IMG/VR virus record: IMGVR_UViG_3300032214_000528 | Span: 62,001-126,000 of that record | Source of the DNA: a virus | Strand: one strand, 5' to 3' | DNA: 64,000 nt | Part shown: positions 7,709-14,543 of the stretch, piece by piece | Position numbering within the stretch: the first letter of the stretch is position 1 | Layout of the letters: each line of letters opens with the position of its first letter | Program-made: the position numbers and the translations under genes | Notes under the pieces: generated by a model | Told to the model about the DNA's origin: nothing | Seen by the model: only the letters and a program-made list of their open reading frames with translations | Database searches by the model: none

Positions 7709-7936
7709 ATGGCGGAGATACATTATCTGATTGCATACAACACGGAAACAAAAAAGTGGGTTGCAGCGGACGAGGCTTTAGGTTCTTGGTTTAGGAACGG
7801 CCCGGTCTGGGAAGGTTCTCACGAGGACGGCAAGTGGAGATTTCTTAACTATGATGATGCTATTGAAATGGACACGGAATACGAAGCCAGCGAAACTGTC
7901 GGCAAGATACTCAAGCAACTAAATGGCGAGGGGTAA
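7709..7936 (+). CDS. Small acidic hypothetical protein
   Basis: 75 residues, Trp-rich (KKWVAADEALGSWF, GKWRFLNYDD). It starts three bases after the previous stop through the GGGGTAAAAATG cassette and ends with a second such cassette. No family is recognised. Confidence 0.75.
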   Translation: MAEIHYLIAYNTETKKWVAADEALGSWFRNGPVWEGSHEDGKWRFLNYDDAIEMDTEYEASETVGKILKQLNGEG

Positions 7937-7939
7937 AAA

Positions 7940-8395
7940 GTGGAAGCGGGTCTTTATGACTACTCCATTACTTATCACGGCATGAAACCGCATGATCAGC
8001 GTAGAGAGAGCGTGTTCTTTACTAACGGATTGGTTGCCACAGTAGAGATAGACGGATACGCCATAGACATTTACGCTGAGGGAAACACTCGCCTGAACTA
8101 CGCTAACGGAGATGACATTAGGATTTTTAGCACACCTGATGATTTTATTTATGGCGACTTGGAAACGGACGCAAAGCTTCAAGAGATACAAGATGACGAG
8201 GACTACTACTGGGTCAATAACAACTGGTTCGACCTCTACATAAAGGGAGAGCATTTAGATCAAGTTACCCACACCATTGACGAAGCCATTGAAAGTGCGA
8301 AGGCGATTGTCGCTGAACACATAGTCAATGTTTGCTTCATTGAAAATAACACGAAACCTATTTTGCATAAGGACGGGATTTTTGTAGAGGTATGA
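7940..8395 (+). CDS. Hypothetical protein
   Basis: 151 residues with a GTG start in the AGGGGTAAAAAGTG cassette. It is a beta-rich, acidic protein with a YYWVNNNWFDLYIKGEHLD-like centre. Its stop codon is embedded in the next promoter (TATGAT at 8391-8396). No family is recognised. Confidence 0.75.
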   Translation: MEAGLYDYSITYHGMKPHDQRRESVFFTNGLVATVEIDGYAIDIYAEGNTRLNYANGDDIRIFSTPDDFIYGDLETDAKLQEIQDDEDYYWVNNNWFDLYIKGEHLDQVTHTIDEAIESAKAIVAEHIVNVCFIENNTKPILHKDGIFVEV

Positions 8396-8430
8396 TAGGA
8401 TAGGGTTGTAAGCAAATGACGAAGGGAAAA
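8389..8430 (+). promoter_or_regulatory. TATGAT promoter and leader
   Basis: GGTATGATAGG followed by AAATGACGAAGGGAAAA. The -10 overlaps the stop codon of the preceding gene. The leader contains a five-codon mini-frame (MTKGK, then TAA) just before the GTG start at 8436. Confidence 0.6.
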
Positions 8431-8435
8431 TAAAA

Positions 8436-8927
8436 GTGCATTGTGTTCAGTTATTGTTTGTTGAGGCTGATACTCATCAAGACGCTATCGAGATAGTTGA
8501 TAGCAGACGAGAGGAAGCAGATTGGTCTGATTGGTCTGAGGTTGGTGGGCGTTGGTCAGGGATTTTTGGAGAAGGCGAACCAAACGCAATTCTTTATTCC
8601 AATGACCCTGAGAAGTGGGACAAGATGATAAAAGAGTTTTCTGATTACAGAGTGGCTCACATGAAGGAGTCATTGGCTGAAGTAGAAAAATCAGGTGAGA
8701 GTGTTGCTGAACTAATCAAGCACTACGACCCATTAGCCAATAACTTTGACTTGGGTATGAAGGGTTATTACTTGCGAAGGATTGGTTCACTACTTGCCGA
8801 TTACTGGACAAGCGATAGTGCGGTCTATGACTTAGAGGCTGGCACATCTAACTTGGCTTACTTGGCAGAGCGAACTGCAACAAACCCGAAAAAACAATTT
8901 ATGGTTGCGGTGGATTTCCACCACTAA
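8436..8927 (+). CDS. Hypothetical protein
   Basis: 163 residues, GTG start behind GACGAAGGGAAAA. It has an N-terminal beta strand (CVQLLFVEA), a Trp/Ser/Asp segment with GGRWSGIFG, and a long helical middle. GGRWSG resembles a motif in small phage proteins of unknown function. No enzymatic assignment is made. Confidence 0.75.
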   Translation: MHCVQLLFVEADTHQDAIEIVDSRREEADWSDWSEVGGRWSGIFGEGEPNAILYSNDPEKWDKMIKEFSDYRVAHMKESLAEVEKSGESVAELIKHYDPLANNFDLGMKGYYLRRIGSLLADYWTSDSAVYDLEAGTSNLAYLAERTATNPKKQFMVAVDFHH

Positions 8928-8933
8928 AAATGT

Positions 8934-8965
8934 TATGATAGTTATCCAAATGACGAAGGGAAAGT
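8934..8965 (+). promoter_or_regulatory. TATGAT promoter and leader
   Basis: TATGAT at 8934-8939, then AAATGACGAAGGGAAAG whose ATG opens a mini-frame ending TAA that overlaps the true ATG at 8968. Confidence 0.55.
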
Positions 8966-8967
8966 AA

Positions 8968-9228
8968 ATGGAAAACGAAAGCGAGTTTATTACGGCTGGC
9001 GGTCTTGCCGAGTATCTCTCACAAGAGTATAAGGAAAGCGAGATTGTTTCCTACAATGTATACGGCAAGTCTGATGTTGAGTCCGACTTGGGTTGTGAGA
9101 TTACGGATGAACAATGGAAAGAGTTTATTCGGGAGTGGGAAAATGATGATGTTCTCAATGAAATTCGTGCCCAAAGTTGGATGTTGCTAATAGATAATCT
9201 TCGTCAAGAACTGGGGATTGACGAGTGA
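8968..9228 (+). CDS. Small acidic hypothetical protein
   Basis: 86 residues, very acidic. It contains a short segment, EITDEQWKEFIREWEND, that is also recognisable in the 9496 gene (VTDEEWSEVIERYNNG), so the two may share a domain. It overlaps the following zinc-ribbon gene (GTG start inside its last codons). Confidence 0.8.
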   Translation: MENESEFITAGGLAEYLSQEYKESEIVSYNVYGKSDVESDLGCEITDEQWKEFIREWENDDVLNEIRAQSWMLLIDNLRQELGIDE

Positions 9229-9323
9229 GCCTTTGTGAGATTTGCGAGGCAAACGAAAAAGAGTATGCCGAAGGCAAGTGGTGCGCTTCGTGTAAAGATG
9301 ATTTCAAGGAGAGTGATGACTAA
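9225..9323 (+). CDS. Zinc-ribbon microprotein
   Basis: 32 residues with GTG start overlapping the upstream stop (GTGA). Two knuckles, CEIC (residues 4-7) and CASC (20-23), form a minimal Cys4 zinc ribbon; the C-terminus is acidic. It ends in a TAATG overlap with the next gene. Function unknown. Confidence 0.7.
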   Translation: MSLCEICEANEKEYAEGKWCASCKDDFKESDD

Positions 9324-9499
9324 TGAGGCTTTGTAAGTTTTGTGGCTACGGCATACGGCTAGACAAGGCTGGCTGGTGGGTAGACCTAACGGGTGGAGAT
9401 GTGTGCGGTTGGGACGGCACGAACTCAGCTCACGAACCTAGACTTACTAGGCGAGATACGGCAGGGGTAAAAACGGATCAACGGAAGGAAGTGGCGTGA
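9323..9499 (+). CDS. Small Cys-containing protein
   Basis: 58 residues starting in a TAATG overlap. It begins MRLCKFCGYG, has CGWDG later and a basic C-terminal half. CKFC plus a later Cys/His suggests metal binding. It overlaps the next gene through GTGA. The chain of overlaps from 8968 to 9732 indicates one translational unit. Confidence 0.7.
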   Translation: MRLCKFCGYGIRLDKAGWWVDLTGGDVCGWDGTNSAHEPRLTRRDTAGVKTDQRKEVA

Positions 9500-9732
9500 G
9501 AGTAAAAGATTTGATTGAGCAGTTGAGAGCCTATGACGGAGAGGACGAGTTGATTGTCTGCTACTGGGACAAAGAAACGGTGCATGGATACGGCTCGCCT
9601 GAAGTAACGGACGAGGAGTGGAGTGAGGTCATCGAAAGGTATAACAACGGTGAGTGGCATTTCCAAAGCTCGGCTGCCGAGGATTTTGTAGAGATAGTGC
9701 AAGAAGTGGTTTCCGAACGAATTACCGAGTAA
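9496..9732 (+). CDS. Small hypothetical protein
   Basis: 78 residues, GTG start overlapping the previous stop. The N-terminus RVKDLIEQLRAYDGEDELIV is typical of small phage proteins that open with a helix-strand 'DLIEQLR' segment. It contains VTDEEWSEVIERYNNG, similar to a segment in the 8968 gene. Function unknown. Confidence 0.75.
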   Translation: MRVKDLIEQLRAYDGEDELIVCYWDKETVHGYGSPEVTDEEWSEVIERYNNGEWHFQSSAAEDFVEIVQEVVSERITE

Positions 9733-9741
9733 ATTATAAAA

Positions 9742-9785
9742 GGTATGATAGGCTTGCCTAGCAATACCAAATGACGAAAGGAACA
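9742..9785 (+). promoter_or_regulatory. TATGAT promoter and leader
   Basis: GGTATGATAGG (TATGAT 9744-9749) and AAATGACGAAAGGA precede the ATG at 9791. Confidence 0.6.
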
Positions 9786-9790
9786 GGGAA

Positions 9791-9934
9791 ATGGAAAAGA
9801 CAGTATGGGAGTCCTCAGTTACTGAGGAAATGATTTTTGACGCAGGTTTATCAAAGGCTGATGTAAAGCGTCTAGTAAAAGAGTTAGATGACGCAGTTAT
9901 GGAAATCTGCCAAAACTCAGGGATTGGGGGGTAA
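9791..9934 (+). CDS. Small helical protein
   Basis: 47 residues, helical and acidic (SKADVKRLVKELDD). It starts behind AAAGGAACAGGGAA and ends GG-stop in the GGGGGTAAAAATG cassette that starts the next gene. No family is recognised. Confidence 0.7.
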   Translation: MEKTVWESSVTEEMIFDAGLSKADVKRLVKELDDAVMEICQNSGIGG

Positions 9935-9936
9935 AA

Positions 9937-10122
9937 ATGTTTTTCAATGGTTTCACTTTACTGATGATGATTATTGGGGCCGGGATCGGTTTTAGTTTTT
10001 CCCGTTGGGCTATCTCTACTCCATACCTAGTAGAAGCCCTATCTCAAAGAGTGGGATACGACTACGACAACGAGGGTCAGGTAATTATTTATACTGGACT
10101 CTACGCTGAGGCTGAAAAATAA
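9937..10122 (+). CDS. Small membrane protein
   Basis: 61 residues. Residues about 5-25 form one membrane segment (FTLLMMIIGAGIGFSFS), followed by a short soluble tail with a Tyr/Asp-rich segment. It starts in the GGTAAAAATG cassette. Its tail and stop are encoded by AAAAATAATTTGACG, which resembles the AT tract of the CCGGGAA repeat family. Confidence 0.75.
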   Translation: MFFNGFTLLMMIIGAGIGFSFSRWAISTPYLVEALSQRVGYDYDNEGQVIIYTGLYAEAEK

Positions 10123-10236
10123 TTTGACGACACGCTCACCACGATTTGCACAAAGGTTATGATGAGTGTATTGTTCTACTTGTTCGGGTAAATCGCTCGG
10201 ACTTACAAAATGACTAAGAGAAAAAGGAAACGCCAA

Positions 10237-10626
10237 ATGGCTAACACCGAAGTATCATACGAAGTAGTGCAGGTAAAGGCTACAACAACAACAACAAAGA
10301 AAGCAGTAGTTTTAGATGAAACTAATGCGCTCGCACTAATCGCTAAAAAGAAACTAATCTCAGAAGCGATTGCAACACAAACTGCCGAGTTGGAAAAAAT
10401 CAAGGCAGAGATTTACGCCCTAATGGGTTGGGAAAAAGTCAAGGTCAATAAGAAAGATAAGTGGGTTGGCGAAGCAGAGGTTGGGCTTATCGCTGGCGAG
10501 GAACGAGTCAAGATTGACCTAAGGGAACGCACCGATTTTGACGGAGATGTTTTGTTCAATGACTACCGAGAGATTTACGACTTGGTGGCAAAGAAGTCAG
10601 AGTATCCCGTCCTAACCGCAAAGTAA
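10237..10626 (+). CDS. Hypothetical DNA-metabolism-like small protein
   Basis: 129 residues. The start at 10237 (MANTEVSY) is chosen over an in-frame ATG at 10210, which lies in a variant of the conserved leader (AAATGACTAAGAG). A Thr/Lys linker is followed by a helix (LIAKKKLISEAIATQTAELEK) and a beta-rich C-terminus. The helix-strand layout resembles small phage proteins that bind nucleic acid, but no motif proves it. A TATGAT at 10158-10163 is the likely -10; a terminator follows. Confidence 0.75.
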   Translation: MANTEVSYEVVQVKATTTTTKKAVVLDETNALALIAKKKLISEAIATQTAELEKIKAEIYALMGWEKVKVNKKDKWVGEAEVGLIAGEERVKIDLRERTDFDGDVLFNDYREIYDLVAKKSEYPVLTAK

Positions 10627-10650
10627 TCTCCCTATTACTTAGCAAGAGAA

Positions 10651-10680
10651 AAGCCCTCACCGAAAGGTGGGGGTTTTTTC
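10651..10680 (+). terminator. Intrinsic terminator
   Basis: AAGCCCTCACC, GAAA tetraloop, GGTGGGGGTTTTTT. Confidence 0.9.
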
Positions 10681-10773
10681 TTTTGTGGCGAGGGGTAAAA
10701 AGCGAACGGCCGGGGATCAAGCTGGAGGGCCCGGAAAAAAGAATACGAGGTTCAAGAGCCCTAAATGCAGAAA

Positions 10774-10818
10774 GGTATGATAGGATTACCTTGTTCAGAC
10801 AAACTAGGGAAAGGCAAG
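10774..10818 (+). promoter_or_regulatory. GGTATGATAGG promoter
   Basis: AATGCAGAAAGGTATGATAGG with TATGAT at 10776-10781; no strong -35. AGGGAAAGGCAAGAC is the ribosome site for 10822. A CCCGGAA repeat copy lies just upstream at 10730. Confidence 0.6.
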
Positions 10819-10821
10819 ACA

Positions 10822-11208
10822 ATGGACATAATGGAAAAGCACACGGTTGAATTGACTAGCGATTGCACTTGCACCAATGAGGACGGCACGCCTAGCACCG
10901 ATTGTTTTGATTGCTGGGACGACTCGGTATGGTTGTTCAAGGACTTGATGAACACTTGGCGTAAGACGGTCGGAGTAAATTGGAACACGGTTAGAATTAC
11001 TGGCCGGGGTATGGGTTGGCAACGCACTAGCGGAGAAGCCGTAGTGTCTTTCGATAAAGTGTTGGACGCACTAAAGATAAACGGGGACTTTACTTTACGG
11101 TTCAAGCAAGAGGGCTTAGTCCTTACGGCAACACGGTCAAGCCACGATGAGCCTACGGGTGCAGGGTTTTCTTTCACCCTTATCAAAGATGAAGAGGGAG
11201 AGGGGTAA
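10822..11208 (+). CDS. Hypothetical protein with Cys motifs
   Basis: 128 residues. An N-terminal CTC...CFDC arrangement (DCTCTNEDG, DCFDCWDD) could hold a metal. The rest is alpha/beta with VNWNTVRITGRGMGW and a C-terminal FTLRFKQEGLVLTATRSSHDEPTGA. The start at 10822 is chosen because in-frame codons upstream overlap the promoter. It ends GEG-stop in a GGGGTAAAAAGTG cassette. No family is recognised. Confidence 0.75.
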   Translation: MDIMEKHTVELTSDCTCTNEDGTPSTDCFDCWDDSVWLFKDLMNTWRKTVGVNWNTVRITGRGMGWQRTSGEAVVSFDKVLDALKINGDFTLRFKQEGLVLTATRSSHDEPTGAGFSFTLIKDEEGEG

Positions 11209-11211
11209 AAA

Positions 11212-11355
11212 GTGGGGAAAGATTATCTATCTATACTTATGGAGTGGAAGCCCGAGGGGGACTTTACCGAAGCTGATCTCTGGGACGCTATCGCTGAAGC
11301 CGAAGGCGTAGATGTAAGCGAGATAAGTGATAGGGACTTGACCGAGTTTATCTAG
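11212..11355 (+). CDS. Small acidic protein
   Basis: 47 residues, GTG start in the GGGGTAAAAAGTG cassette. It is acidic, with two short helices (DLWDAIAEAEG, ISDRDLTEFI). No family is recognised. Confidence 0.6.
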   Translation: MGKDYLSILMEWKPEGDFTEADLWDAIAEAEGVDVSEISDRDLTEFI

Positions 11356-11370
11356 CGGTTCGATTGTGAA

Positions 11371-11391
11371 AGTGCAGAAAGGTATGATAGG
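11371..11391 (+). promoter_or_regulatory. Promoter upstream of structured leader
   Basis: AGTGCAGAAAGGTATGATAGG: TATGAT at 11383-11388, with TTGTGA at 11365-11370. Transcription would begin almost at the first base of the helix described next. Confidence 0.6.
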
Positions 11392-11395
11392 ATAA

Positions 11396-11484
11396 AGGTA
11401 TCTCGGTGGGGGGAAGTCGCTGGTCACCTGAACGACCTGAAACCTAGGGGGTCGGAAACAATACGACTCCCCACCGAGTCTATA
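11396..11484 (+). ncRNA. Candidate structured RNA / 5' leader
   Basis: CTCGGTGGGG (11402-11411) pairs with CCCCACCGAG (11469-11478) and AGTCG (11415-11419) with CGACT (11464-11468), a 15-bp helix with one 3-base bulge. The 44-base interior offers two competing 4-bp stems (GGTC 11422 with GACC 11434, or GACC 11434 with GGTC 11450). It lies directly behind a promoter and carries no reading frame. It could be a regulatory leader for 11503 or a small RNA. Confidence 0.45.
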
Positions 11485-11502
11485 ACTAGGGAGAGGTAAA
11501 AA

Positions 11503-11622
11503 ATGAAAATAACGGACGATTATGATTACGCTAAAGATGTATGGCTAATAAAATGCGTAGAGTGTGGCGTAAGTATGAGCCGTGAAGCATACGCTTACGG
11601 ACACGATTGCGAGGTGGCGTAA
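11503..11622 (+). CDS. Zinc-finger microprotein
   Basis: 39 residues. CVEC at residues 18-21 and HDC near the C-terminus make a possible C2HC site. It starts at GAGAGGTAAAAAATG and ends in a TAATG overlap with the HTH gene, so the two are translationally coupled. Confidence 0.65.
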   Translation: MKITDDYDYAKDVWLIKCVECGVSMSREAYAYGHDCEVA

Positions 11623-11888
11623 TGGGTATGAGAGGTGAGGTAGGTCGGTTTGATTTACAACAAGAAAAGATAACCGAGCTTAGATTGGCTAAGGCTAGAT
11701 TAGAGGATGCTCAAAAAGTTTTTTGGGAGTGTTTGCTAGGTTCTAGTAAAGCAGGAGTAACACACAGAGAGATTGCGGAAGCTACTGGATTTAGTCGTGC
11801 CAATGTAATGTATCACTTAAGAAAGATACAAGATAATAATCCTTTCTTTATAGGAGATGCCAATGCGAATAGGGGTAAAAAGAAATGA
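11622..11888 (+). CDS. Helix-turn-helix protein
   Basis: 88 residues. A helix-turn-helix is visible at about 48-75: VTHREIAEATGFSRANVMYH, with the typical A-x3-G turn. The C-terminus is basic (NRGKKK). The start at 11622 overlaps the previous stop. Probably a small DNA-binding regulator for this early region; its target is unknown. It overlaps the next gene's ATG. Confidence 0.8.
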   Translation: MGMRGEVGRFDLQQEKITELRLAKARLEDAQKVFWECLLGSSKAGVTHREIAEATGFSRANVMYHLRKIQDNNPFFIGDANANRGKKK

Positions 11889-12211
11889 ACGATCAAGACT
11901 CGATAAGCTGGGGAGAGCTGGCGGAATTGACTCACGCTACGCAGGTGGAACGATTTGGTTTTTGTATGTGTGAGGACAATGAAGGGAACGAAAACCCTTA
12001 TGCCGATTGTAATAAATACTACTCAACCGATTTATCTATCTCTATTGTGGAGATAAAGGCAGATAGCAAAGAACAAGCTGAAGCGATTATGCAAGAGTTT
12101 ATAGACAAGATTGCACCGATTATGGACGACAAGATTAGGTGGGACGAAGCTAACTGGGAGATTGAGGAAAGTGTCCTAGATAAGAAAGCTGGGGAGTGGA
12201 TAACAAACTAA
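11885..12211 (+). CDS. Hypothetical acidic protein
   Basis: 108 residues, overlapping the HTH gene by four bases. A CMCEDN segment is followed by a strand-helix unit (SISIVEIKADSKEQAEAIMQEF), a pattern like the 1802 gene (beta strand then acidic helix). No family is recognised. Confidence 0.8.
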   Translation: MNDQDSISWGELAELTHATQVERFGFCMCEDNEGNENPYADCNKYYSTDLSISIVEIKADSKEQAEAIMQEFIDKIAPIMDDKIRWDEANWEIEESVLDKKAGEWITN

Positions 12212-12229
12212 GACTCACCGAGGCTTGAT

Positions 12230-12258
12230 TTGAAAATGTCAGGATAATCAAATACAAT
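12230..12258 (+). promoter_or_regulatory. Promoter with TGTCAGGA spacer element
   Basis: TTGAAA (12230-12235), 17 bases, TACAAT (12253-12258). The spacer carries ATGTCAGGA, the element shared with other promoters in 12-20 kb. Confidence 0.7.
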
Positions 12259-12311
12259 AAAGCTACTCGGTTACAGTAGCCGATTAACTAGGGAAAGAGT
12301 CAAATAAATAA

Positions 12312-12404
12312 ATGAGAACACTCCAAGAAAAACTAGATGCCGTGGCAAAAGATTTAGATGTTGTTATGGCTGATTTGTTAGATGAGCTTGGTCTAAATGA
12401 CTAA
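12312..12404 (+). CDS. Helical microprotein
   Basis: 30 residues, a single amphipathic acidic helix (TLQEKLDAVAKDLDVVM). It sits alone between a promoter (12230) and a terminator (12418), which supports it being a real transcript. The ribosome site is AGGGAAAGAG about 12 bases upstream. Confidence 0.55.
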   Translation: MRTLQEKLDAVAKDLDVVMADLLDELGLND

Positions 12405-12417
12405 GTAGTCAGAGAGA

Positions 12418-12450
12418 AGCCCCCGCTAAAAGGCGGGGGTTTCTTTCTTT
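12418..12450 (+). terminator. Intrinsic terminator
   Basis: GCCCCCGC, TAAAAG loop, GCGGGGGTTTCTTTC. Confidence 0.9.
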
Positions 12451-12490
12451 ATAGGATAAACTTATAGGGGTAAAAAGAAAGGGAAAAGTT

Positions 12491-12796
12491 ATGGATCAGA
12501 TTATGGATACACGAACCGTTATGTTTATTGGAGATTATTTTTCAATGATGGTTACGGTAGGCGTTCCCGAAGAAGCGGTAAAAGAGGGCGAGATCTATGA
12601 AGATGCCTGTCTTAGAGTAGCTGGGACTTTAATGAAAGAACACTACGGCTGGGATGTTGTTGCCGTAAGTAATCACATAGGGGTTTTAGATGAGGGAGAC
12701 CCTAACTGCGAAACTTGTTATGGGGCTGGAAAGATGAAAGCCGAGGTAGCTGGTGTGGCAAGAGATGTAGAGTGCCCCGATTGTTTTAATGGTTAG
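12491..12796 (+). CDS. DnaJ-type zinc-finger-like small protein
   Basis: 101 residues. The C-terminus carries CETCYGAG and CPDC, the CxxCxGxG / CPxC pattern of DnaJ-type zinc fingers. The N-terminal ~65 residues are an unassigned alpha/beta domain. It may bind unfolded protein or nucleic acid; neither is shown. The start follows AAAGGGAAAAGTT. The stop lies in a TAGGGGTAAAAA cassette. Confidence 0.75.
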   Translation: MDQIMDTRTVMFIGDYFSMMVTVGVPEEAVKEGEIYEDACLRVAGTLMKEHYGWDVVAVSNHIGVLDEGDPNCETCYGAGKMKAEVAGVARDVECPDCFNG

Positions 12797-12820
12797 GGGT
12801 AAAAAGTAGACTTACCGATT

Positions 12821-12935
12821 ATGATAAGATTAGGTCACCGGGTCGAGCGAACTTCCCTTTCTGCTCCCCGTTGAGATAAGCACTTGTGCTTATCGCACCG
12901 CCCCTTGCTCTCCCTAGCAGGGGTGCGGTGTGTCT
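12821..12935 (+). ncRNA. Candidate structured RNA
   Basis: After a TATGAT (12821-12826), two strong hairpins occur: GATAAGCAC (12875) with GTGCTTATC (12886), and CACCGC plus CCCTTGCT (12896-12909) with AGCAGGGG plus GCGGTG (12916-12930), a 14-bp helix with one bulge. No reading frame fits. The gene at 12995 follows about 60 bases later. It could be a small RNA or a regulatory leader. Confidence 0.4.
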
Positions 12936-12994
12936 AATTGTAATTATTATAGAGATTAGATAAGCTAGATCTAAATCGACAAGAGGGGTAAAAA

Positions 12995-13252
12995 ATGACA
13001 AACAACACAATTCAACTCACCGAGTATTTAAATAAAGAGTGGGGACAATTAATAGGGGCAAAACTTTTAAGTATTAGAAGCGCTACCGAAGATGAAGCAG
13101 ATGAGATGATGGGCTGGGACTTTAGCAACCATCACGCTGTGCCGATTTTAGAGTTTGACAATGGGCTAAGCCTAATTCTTTCTCAAGATGAAGAAGGTAA
13201 TGGCGCAGGGTTTGCGTTTCTAGTTGAGGAAAGTCAGGAAGGTGTGTTATAG
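12995..13252 (+). CDS. Hypothetical protein
   Basis: 85 residues starting at GAGGGGTAAAAAATG. It includes a beta-strand rich C-terminus (LEFDNGLSLILSQDEEGNGAG) similar in style to the C-terminus of the 10822 protein (TGAGFSFTLIKDEEGEG). The two may be distant relatives. No family is recognised. Confidence 0.75.
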   Translation: MTNNTIQLTEYLNKEWGQLIGAKLLSIRSATEDEADEMMGWDFSNHHAVPILEFDNGLSLILSQDEEGNGAGFAFLVEESQEGVL

Positions 13253-13290
13253 TTATCCTACTCGCAGGGAGCGAGAGAAAAAGAGGGAAA

Positions 13291-13626
13291 ATGAAAACAG
13301 CCGTGAAAGTTACAACAGAGGGAACAGTCTCTGTGATTGACCTACAAGCAGACAGCAACGAGTTGGGAACTTTACAGAGTGCCGTTGGTGGTTTGATTGA
13401 GGTAGCAACTCTACAAAGTGGATACACAATGTTTATGAACGAAGAAGGAAAAATCCACGAACTTCCAATCAACGAGAAAGCCACCGCAATTTGGTTGGCT
13501 AACTTCCCTAACTTCCCTGATGTAATCTTGGGAGATGTTGTTCTAGCAGGAGCAACAGACGAAGAAGGAGAACAACTAGGGCTAGACCCCGACTACGCAC
13601 AACGCTTGGTCGAACTTCTAGCATAA
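13291..13626 (+). CDS. DUF3846 family protein
   Basis: 111 residues. The sequence around GGLIEVATLQ, FMNEEGKIHELPINEKATAI and ILGDVVLAGATDEEGE matches the DUF3846 pattern, common in phages and plasmids of Actinobacteria and Firmicutes. Function is unknown. A TTATAG-like -10 at about 13246 lies upstream, GAGGGAAA is the ribosome site, and a terminator follows. Confidence 0.85.
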   Translation: MKTAVKVTTEGTVSVIDLQADSNELGTLQSAVGGLIEVATLQSGYTMFMNEEGKIHELPINEKATAIWLANFPNFPDVILGDVVLAGATDEEGEQLGLDPDYAQRLVELLA

Positions 13627-13638
13627 AAGTAGTAGAGG

Positions 13639-13668
13639 AACCCCTGCCGAGAGGTGGGGGTTTTTCTA
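13639..13668 (+). terminator. Intrinsic terminator
   Basis: AACCCCTGCC, GAGA loop, GGTGGGGGTTTTT. Confidence 0.85.
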
Positions 13669-13718
13669 TTGTATAGGGGTAAAAATCAGGGTTCACCGAT
13701 CAAGGTATCTTTAGAGGT

Positions 13719-13961
13719 ATGCAAATAGTTCAGAAGGTTTATCACCCTAACGGGAGTTCAGCTCCGTTTGTTGTGGCAATAGTTGATGACCCTGCCGAGG
13801 CAGATACTAAATTAGTTATTATGTTTGAAGAACCCGAGTGCACTGCGGTTTTCTCTTTAGATGGTCTTATTCAAGATGAAGACATTTCAGAGAAAAACTC
13901 TAGTCACGCCGAGCGTTATGAATACGCTTTGCGTGATGAGCTGTGGGATAATCGTTACTAG
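13719..13961 (+). CDS. Small hypothetical protein
   Basis: 80 residues; alpha/beta, acidic. The ribosome site is weak (TTTAGAGGT directly before the ATG). Its stop is part of the TAGGGGTAAAAA cassette leading to the Ntn hydrolase gene, so it is coupled to it. Function unknown. Confidence 0.7.
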   Translation: MQIVQKVYHPNGSSAPFVVAIVDDPAEADTKLVIMFEEPECTAVFSLDGLIQDEDISEKNSSHAERYEYALRDELWDNRY

Positions 13962-13973
13962 GGGTAAAAAACT

Positions 13974-14543
13974 ATGACAACAATAGCGAGTGTTCAAGGT
14001 GATGGCTGGGCTGTTGTTGGTTATGACTCAAGAGTTACCGAGGAAGATGGCAGAACTTATACCTTGCCGAAAGAAGCAGGAAAAGTTTTTAAGAGTGGTA
14101 ATTACATAATTGGTGTTGCGGGAGATGTTAGAGCAATCAATTTAATGACTCACGTTTTTAAGGCACCGCCTTGCACAGGATCAACTTTAGGGGTAAAACT
14201 AGATAAGTTTATGACTGCGGTCTTTATCCCGGAACTAAAGAAATGTTTTGAGGAAGCCTCTTACTCAAAAGATGGCGACCAAGAAAGTCAGATTATGATT
14301 TTAATAAATGGAACTATCTACGAGATAGGCGAAGATTATTCTTGGTGCCACGACATTGCGGGTATCTATGCTATTGGTTCAGGTGCCGACTTTGCTTTAG
14401 GTGCGCTCAATGCTTTATCAGAGGGCAAGAACAGAACTCTTACTACTGCAAGAGCAACGATCAAAACTGCGCTCGCCGTCTCAGCTAAGTTCGATAATAA
14501 GACTTCCGAACCTTTTTACCTCTTGACTCAATACCGAGACTAG
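13974..14543 (+). CDS. Proteasome beta/HslV-like Ntn hydrolase
   Basis: 189 residues. The protein starts M-TTIASVQGDG; removal of Met exposes a threonine, the Ntn nucleophile of HslV and proteasome beta subunits. Asp18 of GYDSR falls at mature position 17, the conserved Asp. A lysine in EAGKVF is near the expected Lys33 site. YAIGSGADFALGA matches the GSG strand motif. No propeptide is present, as in HslV. Likely a phage protease core or a relative of the family. No cognate ATPase is adjacent; MoxR is 9 kb away and is not an unfoldase of this type. Confidence 0.87.
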   Translation: MTTIASVQGDGWAVVGYDSRVTEEDGRTYTLPKEAGKVFKSGNYIIGVAGDVRAINLMTHVFKAPPCTGSTLGVKLDKFMTAVFIPELKKCFEEASYSKDGDQESQIMILINGTIYEIGEDYSWCHDIAGIYAIGSGADFALGALNALSEGKNRTLTTARATIKTALAVSAKFDNKTSEPFYLLTQYRD

